Part shown: positions 54,171-61,476 of the stretch, piece after piece | How the letters are laid out: each line of letters begins with the position of its first letter | How positions within the stretch are numbered: position 1 is the stretch's first letter | Assembly (NCBI RefSeq): GCF_001650405.1 | Contig: NZ_LWCU01000001.1 | Coordinates: 90,311-154,310 of the forward strand | Direction: 5' to 3' | DNA length: 64,000 nt | Source: Microbacterium sp. H83 | Lineage (GTDB): Bacteria > Actinomycetota > Actinomycetes > Actinomycetales > Microbacteriaceae | Program-made: the position numbers and the translations under genes | The notes under the pieces: model-generated | What the model saw: only the letters and a program-made list of their open reading frames with translations | Databases searched by the model: none | What the model was told of the DNA's origin: nothing

Positions 54171-55328
54171 ATGAACAGCGCCGGCGCCGACCCGACGACC
54201 TCCGCCTCGGCGCCCGCACCGAAGCCCCGTAGACGGGTGCCCTTCTGGGACAACGCCCGTTTCGCGTGCATCGTGCTGGTGGTCCTCGGGCACGCGATCC
54301 AGCGCCTCATCTACGACTCCGACATCGCCCTGGCGTCGTACCTCGCCATCTTCGCCTTCCACATGCCCGCGTTCGCGATCATCTCGGGCTACTTCTCGAA
54401 GGCGGGCTCTCCGACCCGCGTCCAGATGGCCAGGGTCGTGACGGACATCCTCATTCCCTACGTCATCTTCGAGTTCCTGTGGACCCTCACCAAGTGGCTC
54501 GTCGAGGGGCAGGCCGACCCGAACCTCACGAAGCCGTCATGGACGCTGTGGTTCCTTCTGGCGCTCGGCATCTTCCGACTCGTGCTCCCCTACCTGGCGC
54601 TGCTGCGATGGCCGCTGCTGTGGACGGTGGTCATCTCCATCGGCGTCGGCTATCTCCCCAACGTCGACAGCACCTTCTCCCTGTCGCGCACGCTCGGGCT
54701 CCTTCCCTTCTTCACGCTGGGATGGTGGCTGCACGATCGCGATATCGTCGCGCGATTCCGGCTCCTCGACGTCCGCCCCTGGTGGCTCCGTCTGAGCGCG
54801 CTCGCCGTGCTGGGGGCGGCAGGATTCGCCGCCTGGAGATGGATCGACGTGTGGAAGGAGGTCGACCTCCGGCGCTGGCTCTTCTACGACGATGCGTACG
54901 CGGACCTCGGCGGCGAGCAGTGGTGGGCGGGCGGTGTCCGCGTGCTTCTCATGATGCTCGCCGTGGTGCTGAGCGCGGCCTTCTTCGCACTCATCCCCCG
55001 CGGCACGTTCTGGTGGACGACGTTCGGCCAGTACACGATGTACGTCTTCCTCCTGCATTCCTTCGTGCTCTACCCGTTCCGCGAATCGGGCGTGCTGCGA
55101 GACCTGGACCCGACCTGGCTGTGGCTGCCGCTCGTGACTCTCCTGTCGGTCCTCCTGGCTCTCGCCCTCGCGACGTCGCCGGTGCGGCGCGTCTTCCGGC
55201 CGCTCGTCGAGCCTCGGCCTCGATGGCTGTTCGTCGACCCGGGGCTCGCGAGCCGCGAGGGGCACCGCAGCGATCCGACGGGCTCCCGCCGACCGCGTGA
55301 GACCCGGACGGACGGCCCGGGGCGATGA
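54171..55328 (+). CDS. Integral membrane acyltransferase (acyltransferase-3 / NodX-OafA-like)
   Basis: 385 residues with about ten membrane segments. The family start is present: FWDNARFACIVLVVLGHAIQRLIYDSD near residue 26, with the His and Arg/Asp positions, then FAFHMPAFAIISGYFSKAG. These enzymes O-acylate sugars or other surface molecules using an acyl-CoA on the cytoplasmic side; closest in feel to fucose-4-O-acetylase types. Stop overlaps the next start (ATGA). The polar C terminus is Arg/Pro-rich. Confidence 0.88.
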   Translation: MNSAGADPTTSASAPAPKPRRRVPFWDNARFACIVLVVLGHAIQRLIYDSDIALASYLAIFAFHMPAFAIISGYFSKAGSPTRVQMARVVTDILIPYVIFEFLWTLTKWLVEGQADPNLTKPSWTLWFLLALGIFRLVLPYLALLRWPLLWTVVISIGVGYLPNVDSTFSLSRTLGLLPFFTLGWWLHDRDIVARFRLLDVRPWWLRLSALAVLGAAGFAAWRWIDVWKEVDLRRWLFYDDAYADLGGEQWWAGGVRVLLMMLAVVLSAAFFALIPRGTFWWTTFGQYTMYVFLLHSFVLYPFRESGVLRDLDPTWLWLPLVTLLSVLLALALATSPVRRVFRPLVEPRPRWLFVDPGLASREGHRSDPTGSRRPRETRTDGPGR

Positions 55329-56188
55329 CCGAGGCGGCGACGATCCTCGACACCCTGGTGCGGGAGGTCGAGCGATCGGGCTTCGGCGCGCATGGGCTGC
55401 ACGTCCTCGTCGGCGACGACGGCGCCGAGCATCGGTGGACCGCGGATGTCAGGGAGGAGATCCACTCGGTCACCAAGGCCGTGAGCGTCCTCGCCGCCGG
55501 GATCGCCCAGGACGAGGGGCTGATATCACTCGACTCCCCGGTCGTCGACGATCTGCCGGACATCCGGCCGGGGGCGGGCGCCGAGGAGGTCACGCTGCGT
55601 CAGCTGCTCTCGATGTCCAGCGGCATCGACCTGCCGTGGTCCGAGACGATGATGACGGATTGGCCCGATCTCGCGGCCGAGTTCCTGTCCCGCCCCTCGC
55701 AGGGCCGGGTGTTCCAGTATTCGAACGCGAGCACGTACACGGCGATGGCCGTCCTCGCCGCGCGGGTCGGTGACGTCAGGCAGTACCTCGAGCCGCGGCT
55801 GTTCGCTCCTCTGGGTCTCGAGGATCTCGAGTGGCGCCGCTCCCCTGCCGGACGCGTTCTGGCCGGCGAGGGCATCGCGCTGCGGACCGAGGAGATGGCG
55901 CGCCTCGGTCGTCTGATCCGCGACCGCGGCGTGTGGAGGGGCGACCGCCTCGTGTCCTCCGAGATCATCGATGCGATGCACTCCGACTGGGTGCGCGCAG
56001 GCTCCACCCGCGGCTACGAGCGCTATGCGCTCTCCGGCTGGGACGGACCGGGACCCGGCTGGCGCCTGCACGGGGCGTACGGCCAGCTGATCGTGTTCCA
56101 CGAGCGCGCCGTGGTGACCGTGAGCGCCGCCGACCATCTCGGAGCGGATGCGTTCGCTGCTTTCGTCACGGGGAGCCTGGAGCACTGA
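55325..56188 (+). CDS. Beta-lactamase-fold serine hydrolase
   Basis: 287 residues. Penicillin-binding-protein-like motifs: EIHSVTKAVSVLAAG near residue 42 (S-x-x-K nucleophile), VFQYSNASTYTAMAVLA near residue 129 (Y-x-N) and LHGAYGQLIVFHE near residue 247 in place of K-T-G. There is no signal peptide, so it is probably cytoplasmic and unlikely to be a resistance enzyme; esterase or amidase activity of the EstB/6-aminohexanoate-hydrolase kind is more likely. Translationally coupled to the membrane acyltransferase, so the two may act on the same small molecule, one adding and one removing an acyl group. Confidence 0.85.
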   Translation: MTEAATILDTLVREVERSGFGAHGLHVLVGDDGAEHRWTADVREEIHSVTKAVSVLAAGIAQDEGLISLDSPVVDDLPDIRPGAGAEEVTLRQLLSMSSGIDLPWSETMMTDWPDLAAEFLSRPSQGRVFQYSNASTYTAMAVLAARVGDVRQYLEPRLFAPLGLEDLEWRRSPAGRVLAGEGIALRTEEMARLGRLIRDRGVWRGDRLVSSEIIDAMHSDWVRAGSTRGYERYALSGWDGPGPGWRLHGAYGQLIVFHERAVVTVSAADHLGADAFAAFVTGSLEH

Positions 56189-56233
56189 CTTCGGCCCGCC
56201 GCCGGAGACGCGGCGGTCAGGCGACGGCACTGC

Positions 56234-57562
56234 TCAGGCGAAGAGCTCGGCGCCCACGAACGATCCGGGCGTCGCGCCCGGCGGAACGGCCCAGATGCCG
56301 GAGCCGACGTGGCGGATGTACTCGCTCATGAGGTCCGTCGAGAGGCGCCGCTGCAGGGTGACGAACTGCGCCGGGTCGCGCTGATACGACAGGAAGAACA
56401 GCCCGGCATCCAGGCGACCGAGGGCGTTGTTGCCGTCGACGTAGTTGAACCCGCGACGGAGGATGCGGATGCCGTCGTTCTGATCGGGGTGCGCGAGGCG
56501 GACGTGGGCATCGCGGTCGATGCTCGCATGCGAGAAGTCCGGCGGGGTGAACTCGTCGCCGCCGGAGAGCGGGGCTCCGCGTCCCTTGTCCCGCCCGATG
56601 ATGGCGTCCTGTTCGCTCAGTCGCACGCGGTCCCAGGTCTCGATGAGCATCGCGATCTTGCGGGCCACGAGATAGGAGCCGCCGGCCATCCACGCGGGAT
56701 CGTCGGACTCCGACGACCACACGTGCTGATCGAGGGCGACCGTATCGTCCGCGAGGATGTTCGCCGTGCCGTCCTTGAAGCCGAAGAGGTTGCGGGGGGT
56801 GGCCTGGTCGGCGGTCGTGCGGGAGGTCTTGCCGAAGCCGAGCTGCGACCAGCGGAGCGTGGCTCGCCCGAAGGCGATCCTGCTCAGATTGCGGATGGCG
56901 TGCACGGCGACCTGCGGATCGTCCGCACAGGCCTGGATGCAGAGGTCGCCGTGCGACGCCTCCGGCACGAGGTCGTCGCCGAGGAACGCCGGCAGCCTCT
57001 CGAGGCGCTGCGGCCGACGGTCCACGATGCCGTAGCGGTCGCCCTCGTCGTTCTCGAACAGGGTCGGGCCGAAGCCGACGGTGATCGTGAGGCCGGAGGC
57101 CGGCAGGCCGTATGCCTCTCCGGTGTCATCCGGCGGCACTTCGGGGTCCCCGCCGACGGCGCCCGTGGCGCTGACCTCGAGGCCCTGCGTCATCCGCGAC
57201 GCCGCGTACGTCCAGTCCTGCAGCAGCGTGATGAGGTCGTCCCTGTCGGTGCGCGGCATCATGTCGAAGGACGCGAAGTGCAGATGCTCCTGCACAGGCG
57301 TCGTGATGCCCGCCTGATGCGCTCCGAAGAAGTCGTAGGAGGTCTGCGACTCCGCCTCGGCTCGCGCGCGCCCGAGAGCGACCCCGCCCGCGAGCCCTGC
57401 GCCGACGCCGGCGGTCAGGGTGGCGACGCCCCCGCCCAGCGCGAGACCGAGCAGGCCGCGTCTGCTGAGGCCGGAGGGCGCGGGCGTCCCCGCCTCCCGC
57501 TCCGGAGCGGAGTCGGACCGAGCCGACGAGCTGTCGTCCACCTGCGAGATCGCCCTCTCCAC
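56234..57562 (-). CDS. efeB: Deferrochelatase/peroxidase EfeB (DyP-type)
   Basis: Heme peroxidase of the EfeUOB ferrous/ferric iron system. 442 residues. A twin-arginine signal (LSRRGLLGLALGGGVATLTAG, about residues 32-55) exports it folded with heme. The DyP motif GFKDGTANI near residue 268 holds the distal Asp, and RRGFNYVDGNNALGRLDAGLFFLSYQRDP near residue 360 is the conserved core after the heme-binding His. The GTG start directly abuts the efeO stop. Third gene of efeUOB. Confidence 0.95.
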   Translation of the reverse strand: MERAISQVDDSSSARSDSAPEREAGTPAPSGLSRRGLLGLALGGGVATLTAGVGAGLAGGVALGRARAEAESQTSYDFFGAHQAGITTPVQEHLHFASFDMMPRTDRDDLITLLQDWTYAASRMTQGLEVSATGAVGGDPEVPPDDTGEAYGLPASGLTITVGFGPTLFENDEGDRYGIVDRRPQRLERLPAFLGDDLVPEASHGDLCIQACADDPQVAVHAIRNLSRIAFGRATLRWSQLGFGKTSRTTADQATPRNLFGFKDGTANILADDTVALDQHVWSSESDDPAWMAGGSYLVARKIAMLIETWDRVRLSEQDAIIGRDKGRGAPLSGGDEFTPPDFSHASIDRDAHVRLAHPDQNDGIRILRRGFNYVDGNNALGRLDAGLFFLSYQRDPAQFVTLQRRLSTDLMSEYIRHVGSGIWAVPPGATPGSFVGAELFA

Positions 57563-58795
57563 TCAGTCGAGGACCGTGCCGGTGAGCTGCGACAGGGGCT
57601 CCGCCAGCGCATTGATCAGATCGGTGAACTGCCGCTTGTCCGCGTCGGTGAGCTCTCCGTAGCCGACGAATCCGTCCGCGAGCGAACCATGCGTCGCCAG
57701 CGCCTCCTCGAGTGCGGAGTATCCGGCCTCGATCTCCGACACGAGCGCCTCGCCTTCGTCCCCCTGTGACGTGGCGAAGTCCTGCACGAGCGAGAACGCC
57801 ATCTTCGACCCCTCGACGTTCGCCGCGAAGTCGTACAGGTCGGTGCCGGACCACCAGTCCTCCTCGCCGGAGATCTTGCCGGTCGCCACCTCGTCGAGAA
57901 GGGCGATGGCACCGTTCGAGATCCCGCCGATGCCCTGGTCCTCCAAGGCCGCCGTGAAGTCGTCGGAGTGGACGTAGTCGTAGAGCTCCTGCACGTCCGC
58001 GAGCAGCTGGTCGCCGTATCCGGCGCGCTCCTGGGCGGTGGACGGCGCCCAGTCCTGCCACGCCGGCGTCTCGCCGTCCGCGTTCAGCGCGTCCTGCGCG
58101 GGGACCCACAGGTCCTTCTCGACGCGGTGGAAGCCCGTCCAGTCGAGCTCTTCGGCCACCGCGTCGACCTCCCGGTAGTCGATGCGGGGGTCGAGCGTGC
58201 CCAGCGCCTCGGCCACGGGCTCGATGCGCTCGTAGAAGGCCCGGGTCTGCGGGAAGAGAGCGCGAGCGGTCCCGTCATCGCCGCTCTCGTACGCCGAGAC
58301 CAGGTCCTCCACGGCGGGCATGAGCAGGCCGACCTGGTCCTTGACGAAGGCGGCGTACAGATCGACCGCCTGCTGCTTCAGATCGGCGTCCTCGCCGTCC
58401 ACGGCGACACGGTCGCCGGTGACCGTGAACTCCGCCTTGCCCACGCCCTCGCCGACCATTCCCGGCTTGCACAGGGTGAAATAGCTTCCGGGCTGCGCGA
58501 CCACGGTGAGCGTTCGCGATGCGGAGGGCGCGATGTTCTCGACCTCGCCGACGATGCGCAGACCGTCCTCGGCGAGCAGATAGAACTCCGAGGTCTGGCC
58601 GCTGTCGTTGCTGACGTCGAAGGTCAGGGTGCCGCTCTGCGCCGTCGTCGCCGAGACGTCGCACCCGGATGCGGTCGAGGTCACGTCGAAGGCGGCGCCG
58701 GCGGCGACATCGCTCTTCGCCACGCACCCGGAGAGGAGGAGAGCGGTCGCTCCGGCCGCCGCGAGGACGCCGAGGATTCGTCGGGGGGTGGTCAT
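57563..58795 (-). CDS. efeO: Iron-uptake lipoprotein EfeO (cupredoxin plus imelysin domain)
   Basis: 410 residues. A signal peptide ends in the lipobox LLSGC (Cys24), so the mature protein is membrane-anchored outside. Residues 35-125 are a cupredoxin-like domain that binds and oxidises Fe2+. The rest is a peptidase-M75/imelysin-like helical domain with the metal motif GFHRVE near residue 218 (G-x-H-x-x-E). Delivers iron to EfeU. Its ATG overlaps the efeU stop by 4 nt. Confidence 0.95.
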   Translation of the reverse strand: MTTPRRILGVLAAAGATALLLSGCVAKSDVAAGAAFDVTSTASGCDVSATTAQSGTLTFDVSNDSGQTSEFYLLAEDGLRIVGEVENIAPSASRTLTVVAQPGSYFTLCKPGMVGEGVGKAEFTVTGDRVAVDGEDADLKQQAVDLYAAFVKDQVGLLMPAVEDLVSAYESGDDGTARALFPQTRAFYERIEPVAEALGTLDPRIDYREVDAVAEELDWTGFHRVEKDLWVPAQDALNADGETPAWQDWAPSTAQERAGYGDQLLADVQELYDYVHSDDFTAALEDQGIGGISNGAIALLDEVATGKISGEEDWWSGTDLYDFAANVEGSKMAFSLVQDFATSQGDEGEALVSEIEAGYSALEEALATHGSLADGFVGYGELTDADKRQFTDLINALAEPLSQLTGTVLD

Positions 58796-59742
58796 GCTGC
58801 TCCTTGATCGGTGAGTGAGGTGTGGACGACGCGTGCATCGGCGCGCGGCGGCAGAGCAGGAGTGCGCGAACGCCCCGCGCCGAGGCCCCGCACGAAGAGG
58901 ATGCCGACGACGACGAGGTAGACCGCCCACGCCGCGACCTGGAGCCACGTCATCCGCGGCATGAAGCCGACGGTCGCCTGGAGGACGGTCGCCCAGACGC
59001 CGTCCGGCGCGATGACCGCCGTCACATCGAACGCCCATCCGAACGGGAACGCCGCCCATCCGAGTGCGACGGCCCCGGTCACGGGGTCGAGCGGCGCCGC
59101 CGCCGTGAACGGCCCTGGGAGGGCCGCGGCCTCCTGCAGGTCCATGACCGCGTAGGCCAGCACCCCGGCCGCGACCACGACGAGGAATCCACTGGTCCAG
59201 GTGAAGAATCGACGGAGATCGAGCCGCACGGCGCCTCGGGCGAGGAGCCATCCGACAACCACAGCGGCGAGGAGTCCGAGGACGGCACCGAGCAGGGCCG
59301 ACGGCGCATCGCCGAACGACTGGACCATCGACCACAGCAGCAGGGTGGTCTCGATGCCCTCGCGTGCGACCGACACGAAGCCGATCGCGACGAGCGCCCA
59401 GACGCCGCCCCGCGTCAGCGCACGGTCGAGCCCGCCCTCGAGCGTCGCCTTCATGGTGCGGCCGGCCTTCTGCATCCAGAAGATCATCCCCGTGACCATG
59501 GCGACGGCGAGCAGCGACAGGAGCCCGCCGATGAGTTCCTGCGCCTCGAACGTCAGCGAGTAGGCGCCGAAGGTGAGGATCGCGCCGATGCCGAGGGCGA
59601 GGAGGACGGCCAGCGCCACCCCCGCCCACATCCGCGGCAGCGCGTCGGAGCGACCGAGCCTGCGGAGGTAGGCGACGAGGATGCCGACGACGAGCGCGGC
59701 TTCGAGGCCTTCACGAAGACCGATGAGGAAGGTGGCGAGCAC
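58792..59742 (-). CDS. efeU: Iron permease EfeU (FTR1 family)
   Basis: 316 residues, seven membrane segments. Two iron-binding R-E-x-x-E motifs are intact: FLIGLREGLEAALVVG near residue 9 and FVSVAREGIETTLLLW near residue 125, so the permease should be functional. The N terminus VLATFLIGLREGLEA from the GTG at 59742 is standard. First gene of efeUOB and preceded by a promoter with a palindromic operator, so induction by iron limitation is expected. Confidence 0.95.
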   Translation of the reverse strand: MLATFLIGLREGLEAALVVGILVAYLRRLGRSDALPRMWAGVALAVLLALGIGAILTFGAYSLTFEAQELIGGLLSLLAVAMVTGMIFWMQKAGRTMKATLEGGLDRALTRGGVWALVAIGFVSVAREGIETTLLLWSMVQSFGDAPSALLGAVLGLLAAVVVGWLLARGAVRLDLRRFFTWTSGFLVVVAAGVLAYAVMDLQEAAALPGPFTAAAPLDPVTGAVALGWAAFPFGWAFDVTAVIAPDGVWATVLQATVGFMPRMTWLQVAAWAVYLVVVGILFVRGLGAGRSRTPALPPRADARVVHTSLTDQGAA

Positions 59743-59764
59743 GGAATGGACTCTCTGGAGAACT

Positions 59765-59786
59765 GAGGTAAGGCATCCCTTACCTC
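59765..59786. promoter_or_regulatory. Palindromic operator of efeUOB
   Basis: GAGGTAAGG and CCTTACCTC form a perfect 9-4-9 inverted repeat just after the promoter, covering the expected +1 to +20 of the efeU transcript. The AGGTAAGG half resembles the AGGTNAG half-site of DtxR/IdeR boxes, but the spacing is wider than the classic 19-bp box. An iron-responsive repressor of that family is the best guess. Confidence 0.65.
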
Positions 59787-59790
59787 CGAG

Positions 59791-59820
59791 ACTGTAGCAC
59801 CGTGGCGGCCTGTGTGACAA
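59791..59820 (-). promoter_or_regulatory. Sigma-70-type promoter of efeUOB
   Basis: Minus-strand -35 TTGTCA (59815-59820) and -10 TACAGT (59791-59796) with an 18-nt spacer. One of the few promoters here with both hexamers. The start point would fall at the upstream edge of the operator. Confidence 0.7.
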
Positions 59821-59889
59821 CGCGGACCTGCGCCTGCACGCGGGAGGTAATGCGACGCAACACTCGACCGTGCGACGCGATCTCCGACC

Positions 59890-59895
59890 TACCCT
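59890..59895 (+). promoter_or_regulatory. Leaderless -10 element of the dioxygenase gene
   Basis: TACCCT, 6 nt before the ATG at 59902. Confidence 0.55.
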
Positions 59896-59901
59896 CGGGA
59901 C

Positions 59902-60906
59902 ATGGCTGATCTCTCGCTTCCCATCCTCGACCTGTCCCAGCTCGACGCCGGCCCCGAGGCCGCCGCGCGATTCCGCGACGACCTGCGGGCGGCCACGCAC
60001 GATGTCGGGTTCTTCTATCTGACCGGAACCGGCATCTCCCCCGAGCTGGAGGCCCGTCTCCACCAGGCGGCGCGCGACTTCTTCGCCCTCCCCGTGGAGG
60101 ACAAGCTCGCGATCGAGAACGTGAACAGCCCGCACTTCCGCGGCTATACCCGGATCGGCGGCGAGCGGACCCAGGGCGAGGTCGACTGGCGCGAGCAGAT
60201 CGACATCGGACCCGAGCGGGAGCCGATCGAGGGCGGCCCCAGCTTCAACCGCCTGACCGGCCCCAACCTGTGGCCCGCGGCGCAGCCGGAGCTCAAGGAG
60301 GTCGTGACGGAGTGGCACGACACGCTGACGGAGATCGCGCGCAAGCTGCTCCGCGCCTGGGCGCTCACGCTCGGGGCGGACGAGACGTACTTCGACGAGC
60401 CGTTCCGCGACCCGTCGACGCTCATCAAGATCGTCCGCTACCCGGGGACGCTCGAGCCGGAGCCCCAGCAGGGCGTCGGAGCCCACAAGGACTCGGGTGT
60501 TCTGACGCTGCTCTGGGTCGAACCGGGCAAGGGCGGGCTGCAGGTGGAGCGGGACGGCGAGTGGGTCTCGGCCCCGCCCGTTCCCGGCGCGTTCGTCGTC
60601 AACATCGGCGAGCTGCTGGAGTACGCGACCGGCGGCTACCTCAAGGCGACCAACCACCGGGTGATCTCTCCGAAGGCGCCGGACGAGCGCATCTCCATCC
60701 CGTTCTTCTTCAACCCTGCGCTCGACCAGCAGCTGCCGCTCCTCGAGCTGCCTGCCGACCTCGCCGCGGCGGCCACCGGGATCACCGAGGACCCGACCAA
60801 CCCGATCCATGCGACCTACGGCGAGAACGCGATGAAGTCCCGTCTGCGCGCACACCCCGACGTCGCCGCGATCCACCACCCCGACCTCGTCGCCGGACGC
60901 GCCTGA
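59902..60906 (+). CDS. 2-oxoglutarate/Fe(II)-dependent dioxygenase, isopenicillin-N-synthase-like
   Basis: 334 residues. The N-terminal DIOX_N region begins LPILDLSQLDAGPEAAARFRDDLRAATHDVGFFYLTG. The 2OG-FeII core has the iron triad H-x-D...H in VGAHKDSGVLTLLW near residue 193 and TNHRVISPKAPDERISIPFFFNP near residue 250, with R-x-S (RIS) for the 2-oxoglutarate carboxylate. Substrate unknown; it is a stand-alone gene, so secondary-metabolite synthesis is not implied. Divergent from efeU; the iron-dependent enzyme sits beside iron uptake, perhaps by chance. Confidence 0.88.
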   Translation: MADLSLPILDLSQLDAGPEAAARFRDDLRAATHDVGFFYLTGTGISPELEARLHQAARDFFALPVEDKLAIENVNSPHFRGYTRIGGERTQGEVDWREQIDIGPEREPIEGGPSFNRLTGPNLWPAAQPELKEVVTEWHDTLTEIARKLLRAWALTLGADETYFDEPFRDPSTLIKIVRYPGTLEPEPQQGVGAHKDSGVLTLLWVEPGKGGLQVERDGEWVSAPPVPGAFVVNIGELLEYATGGYLKATNHRVISPKAPDERISIPFFFNPALDQQLPLLELPADLAAAATGITEDPTNPIHATYGENAMKSRLRAHPDVAAIHHPDLVAGRA

Positions 60907-60914
60907 GCGCGATC

Positions 60915-60941
60915 GTGTCCGGGGCCCTGGTCCCCGGACAC
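60915..60941. terminator. Hairpin after the dioxygenase gene
   Basis: Perfect 10-bp stem GTGTCCGGGG/CCCCGGACAC, 7-nt loop, 9 nt past the stop. First of two tandem hairpins. Confidence 0.65.
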
Positions 60942-60944
60942 GAC

Positions 60945-60975
60945 GAAGGCCGCCCCACACCGTGGGGCGGCCTTC
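60945..60975. terminator. Second terminator hairpin, shared with rpsO
   Basis: Perfect 14-bp stem GAAGGCCGCCCCAC/GTGGGGCGGCCTTC with a 3-nt loop, followed on the plus strand by TCT. It lies between convergent genes and can serve rpsO from the other side. Confidence 0.8.
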
Positions 60976-61017
60976 TCAAGAATGTTCTGCGCGATTGTAC
61001 GCTGGCAGCGCTCTGCG

Positions 61018-61287
61018 TTATCGACGAAGACCCAGGCGCGCGATCAGCGAGCGATAACGCTCGATGTCGACGCTCTGGAGGTAGCCGAGCAGACGACGGC
61101 GCTGACCCACGAGCAGGAACAGACCACGACGCGAGTGGTGGTCGTGCTTGTGCTCCTTCAGGTGCTCGGTGAGGTCCTTGATGCGCTGCGTCAGCATCGC
61201 GGCCTGCACCTCGGGGGATCCGGTGTCACCGGGGTGCGTCGCGTACTCTTCGATGATCGCCTTCTTGACGTCTGCTTCCAGTGCCAT
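61018..61287 (-). CDS. rpsO: 30S ribosomal protein S15
   Basis: 89 residues, normal length. [70 protein letters not shown] is the S15 core that binds 16S rRNA helices 20-22. In many bacteria rpsO is directly upstream of pnp; here pnp is about 19 kb away, so the pair is separated. A long leader of some 50 nt precedes the ATG and could carry autoregulation, though no specific structure is visible. Confidence 0.98.
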   Translation of the reverse strand: MALEADVKKAIIEEYATHPGDTGSPEVQAAMLTQRIKDLTEHLKEHKHDHHSRRGLFLLVGQRRRLLGYLQSVDIERYRSLIARLGLRR

Positions 61288-61343
61288 AGATTCGATCCCC
61301 TCTCTGCTTGTTGCGCGGCGCCCGACGCCGTATGCGTGAGCTC

Positions 61344-61371
61344 TCTTTATCCGCGGCCGATCGAACGGCAA
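61344..61371 (-). promoter_or_regulatory. Candidate rpsO promoter
   Basis: Minus-strand TTGCCG (61366-61371) and TAAAGA (61344-61349) with a 16-nt spacer. Places the start about 50 nt before rpsO. Confidence 0.4.
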
Positions 61372-61440
61372 CCTGTTGAGTCTACCAGGCATCCGACCCG
61401 CCGAGCGACCGCGCCCGGGGACCGCTCCGCCCGTCTCGGA

Positions 61441-61446
61441 TACGCT
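61441..61446 (+). promoter_or_regulatory. Leaderless -10 element aimed at the 7-codon leader ORF
   Basis: TACGCT, then CGGACC, then ATG at 61453. The spacing fits the other leaderless genes exactly but serves the short ORF, not the MFS gene 20 nt further on. Confidence 0.6.
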
Positions 61447-61452
61447 CGGACC

Positions 61453-61476
61453 ATGCATGACAGGCACCGGACGTGA
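61453..61476 (+). CDS. Seven-codon leader ORF (MHDRHRT)
   Basis: ATG CAT GAC AGG CAC CGG ACG TGA. It starts 6 nt after a TACGCT -10 element and its TGA overlaps the GTG of the MFS gene (GTGA). The peptide has two His and two Arg in seven residues. It can couple ribosomes from a leaderless start onto the MFS gene, or respond to slow His/Arg decoding. The alternative is that transcription starts elsewhere and the ORF is accidental. Confidence 0.5.
   Translation: MHDRHRT

Noticed and set aside
55325-56188. Antibiotic-resistance beta-lactamase
   Set aside because: Has S-x-x-K and Y-x-N but no signal peptide and no K-T-G, so it belongs to the esterase-like branch.
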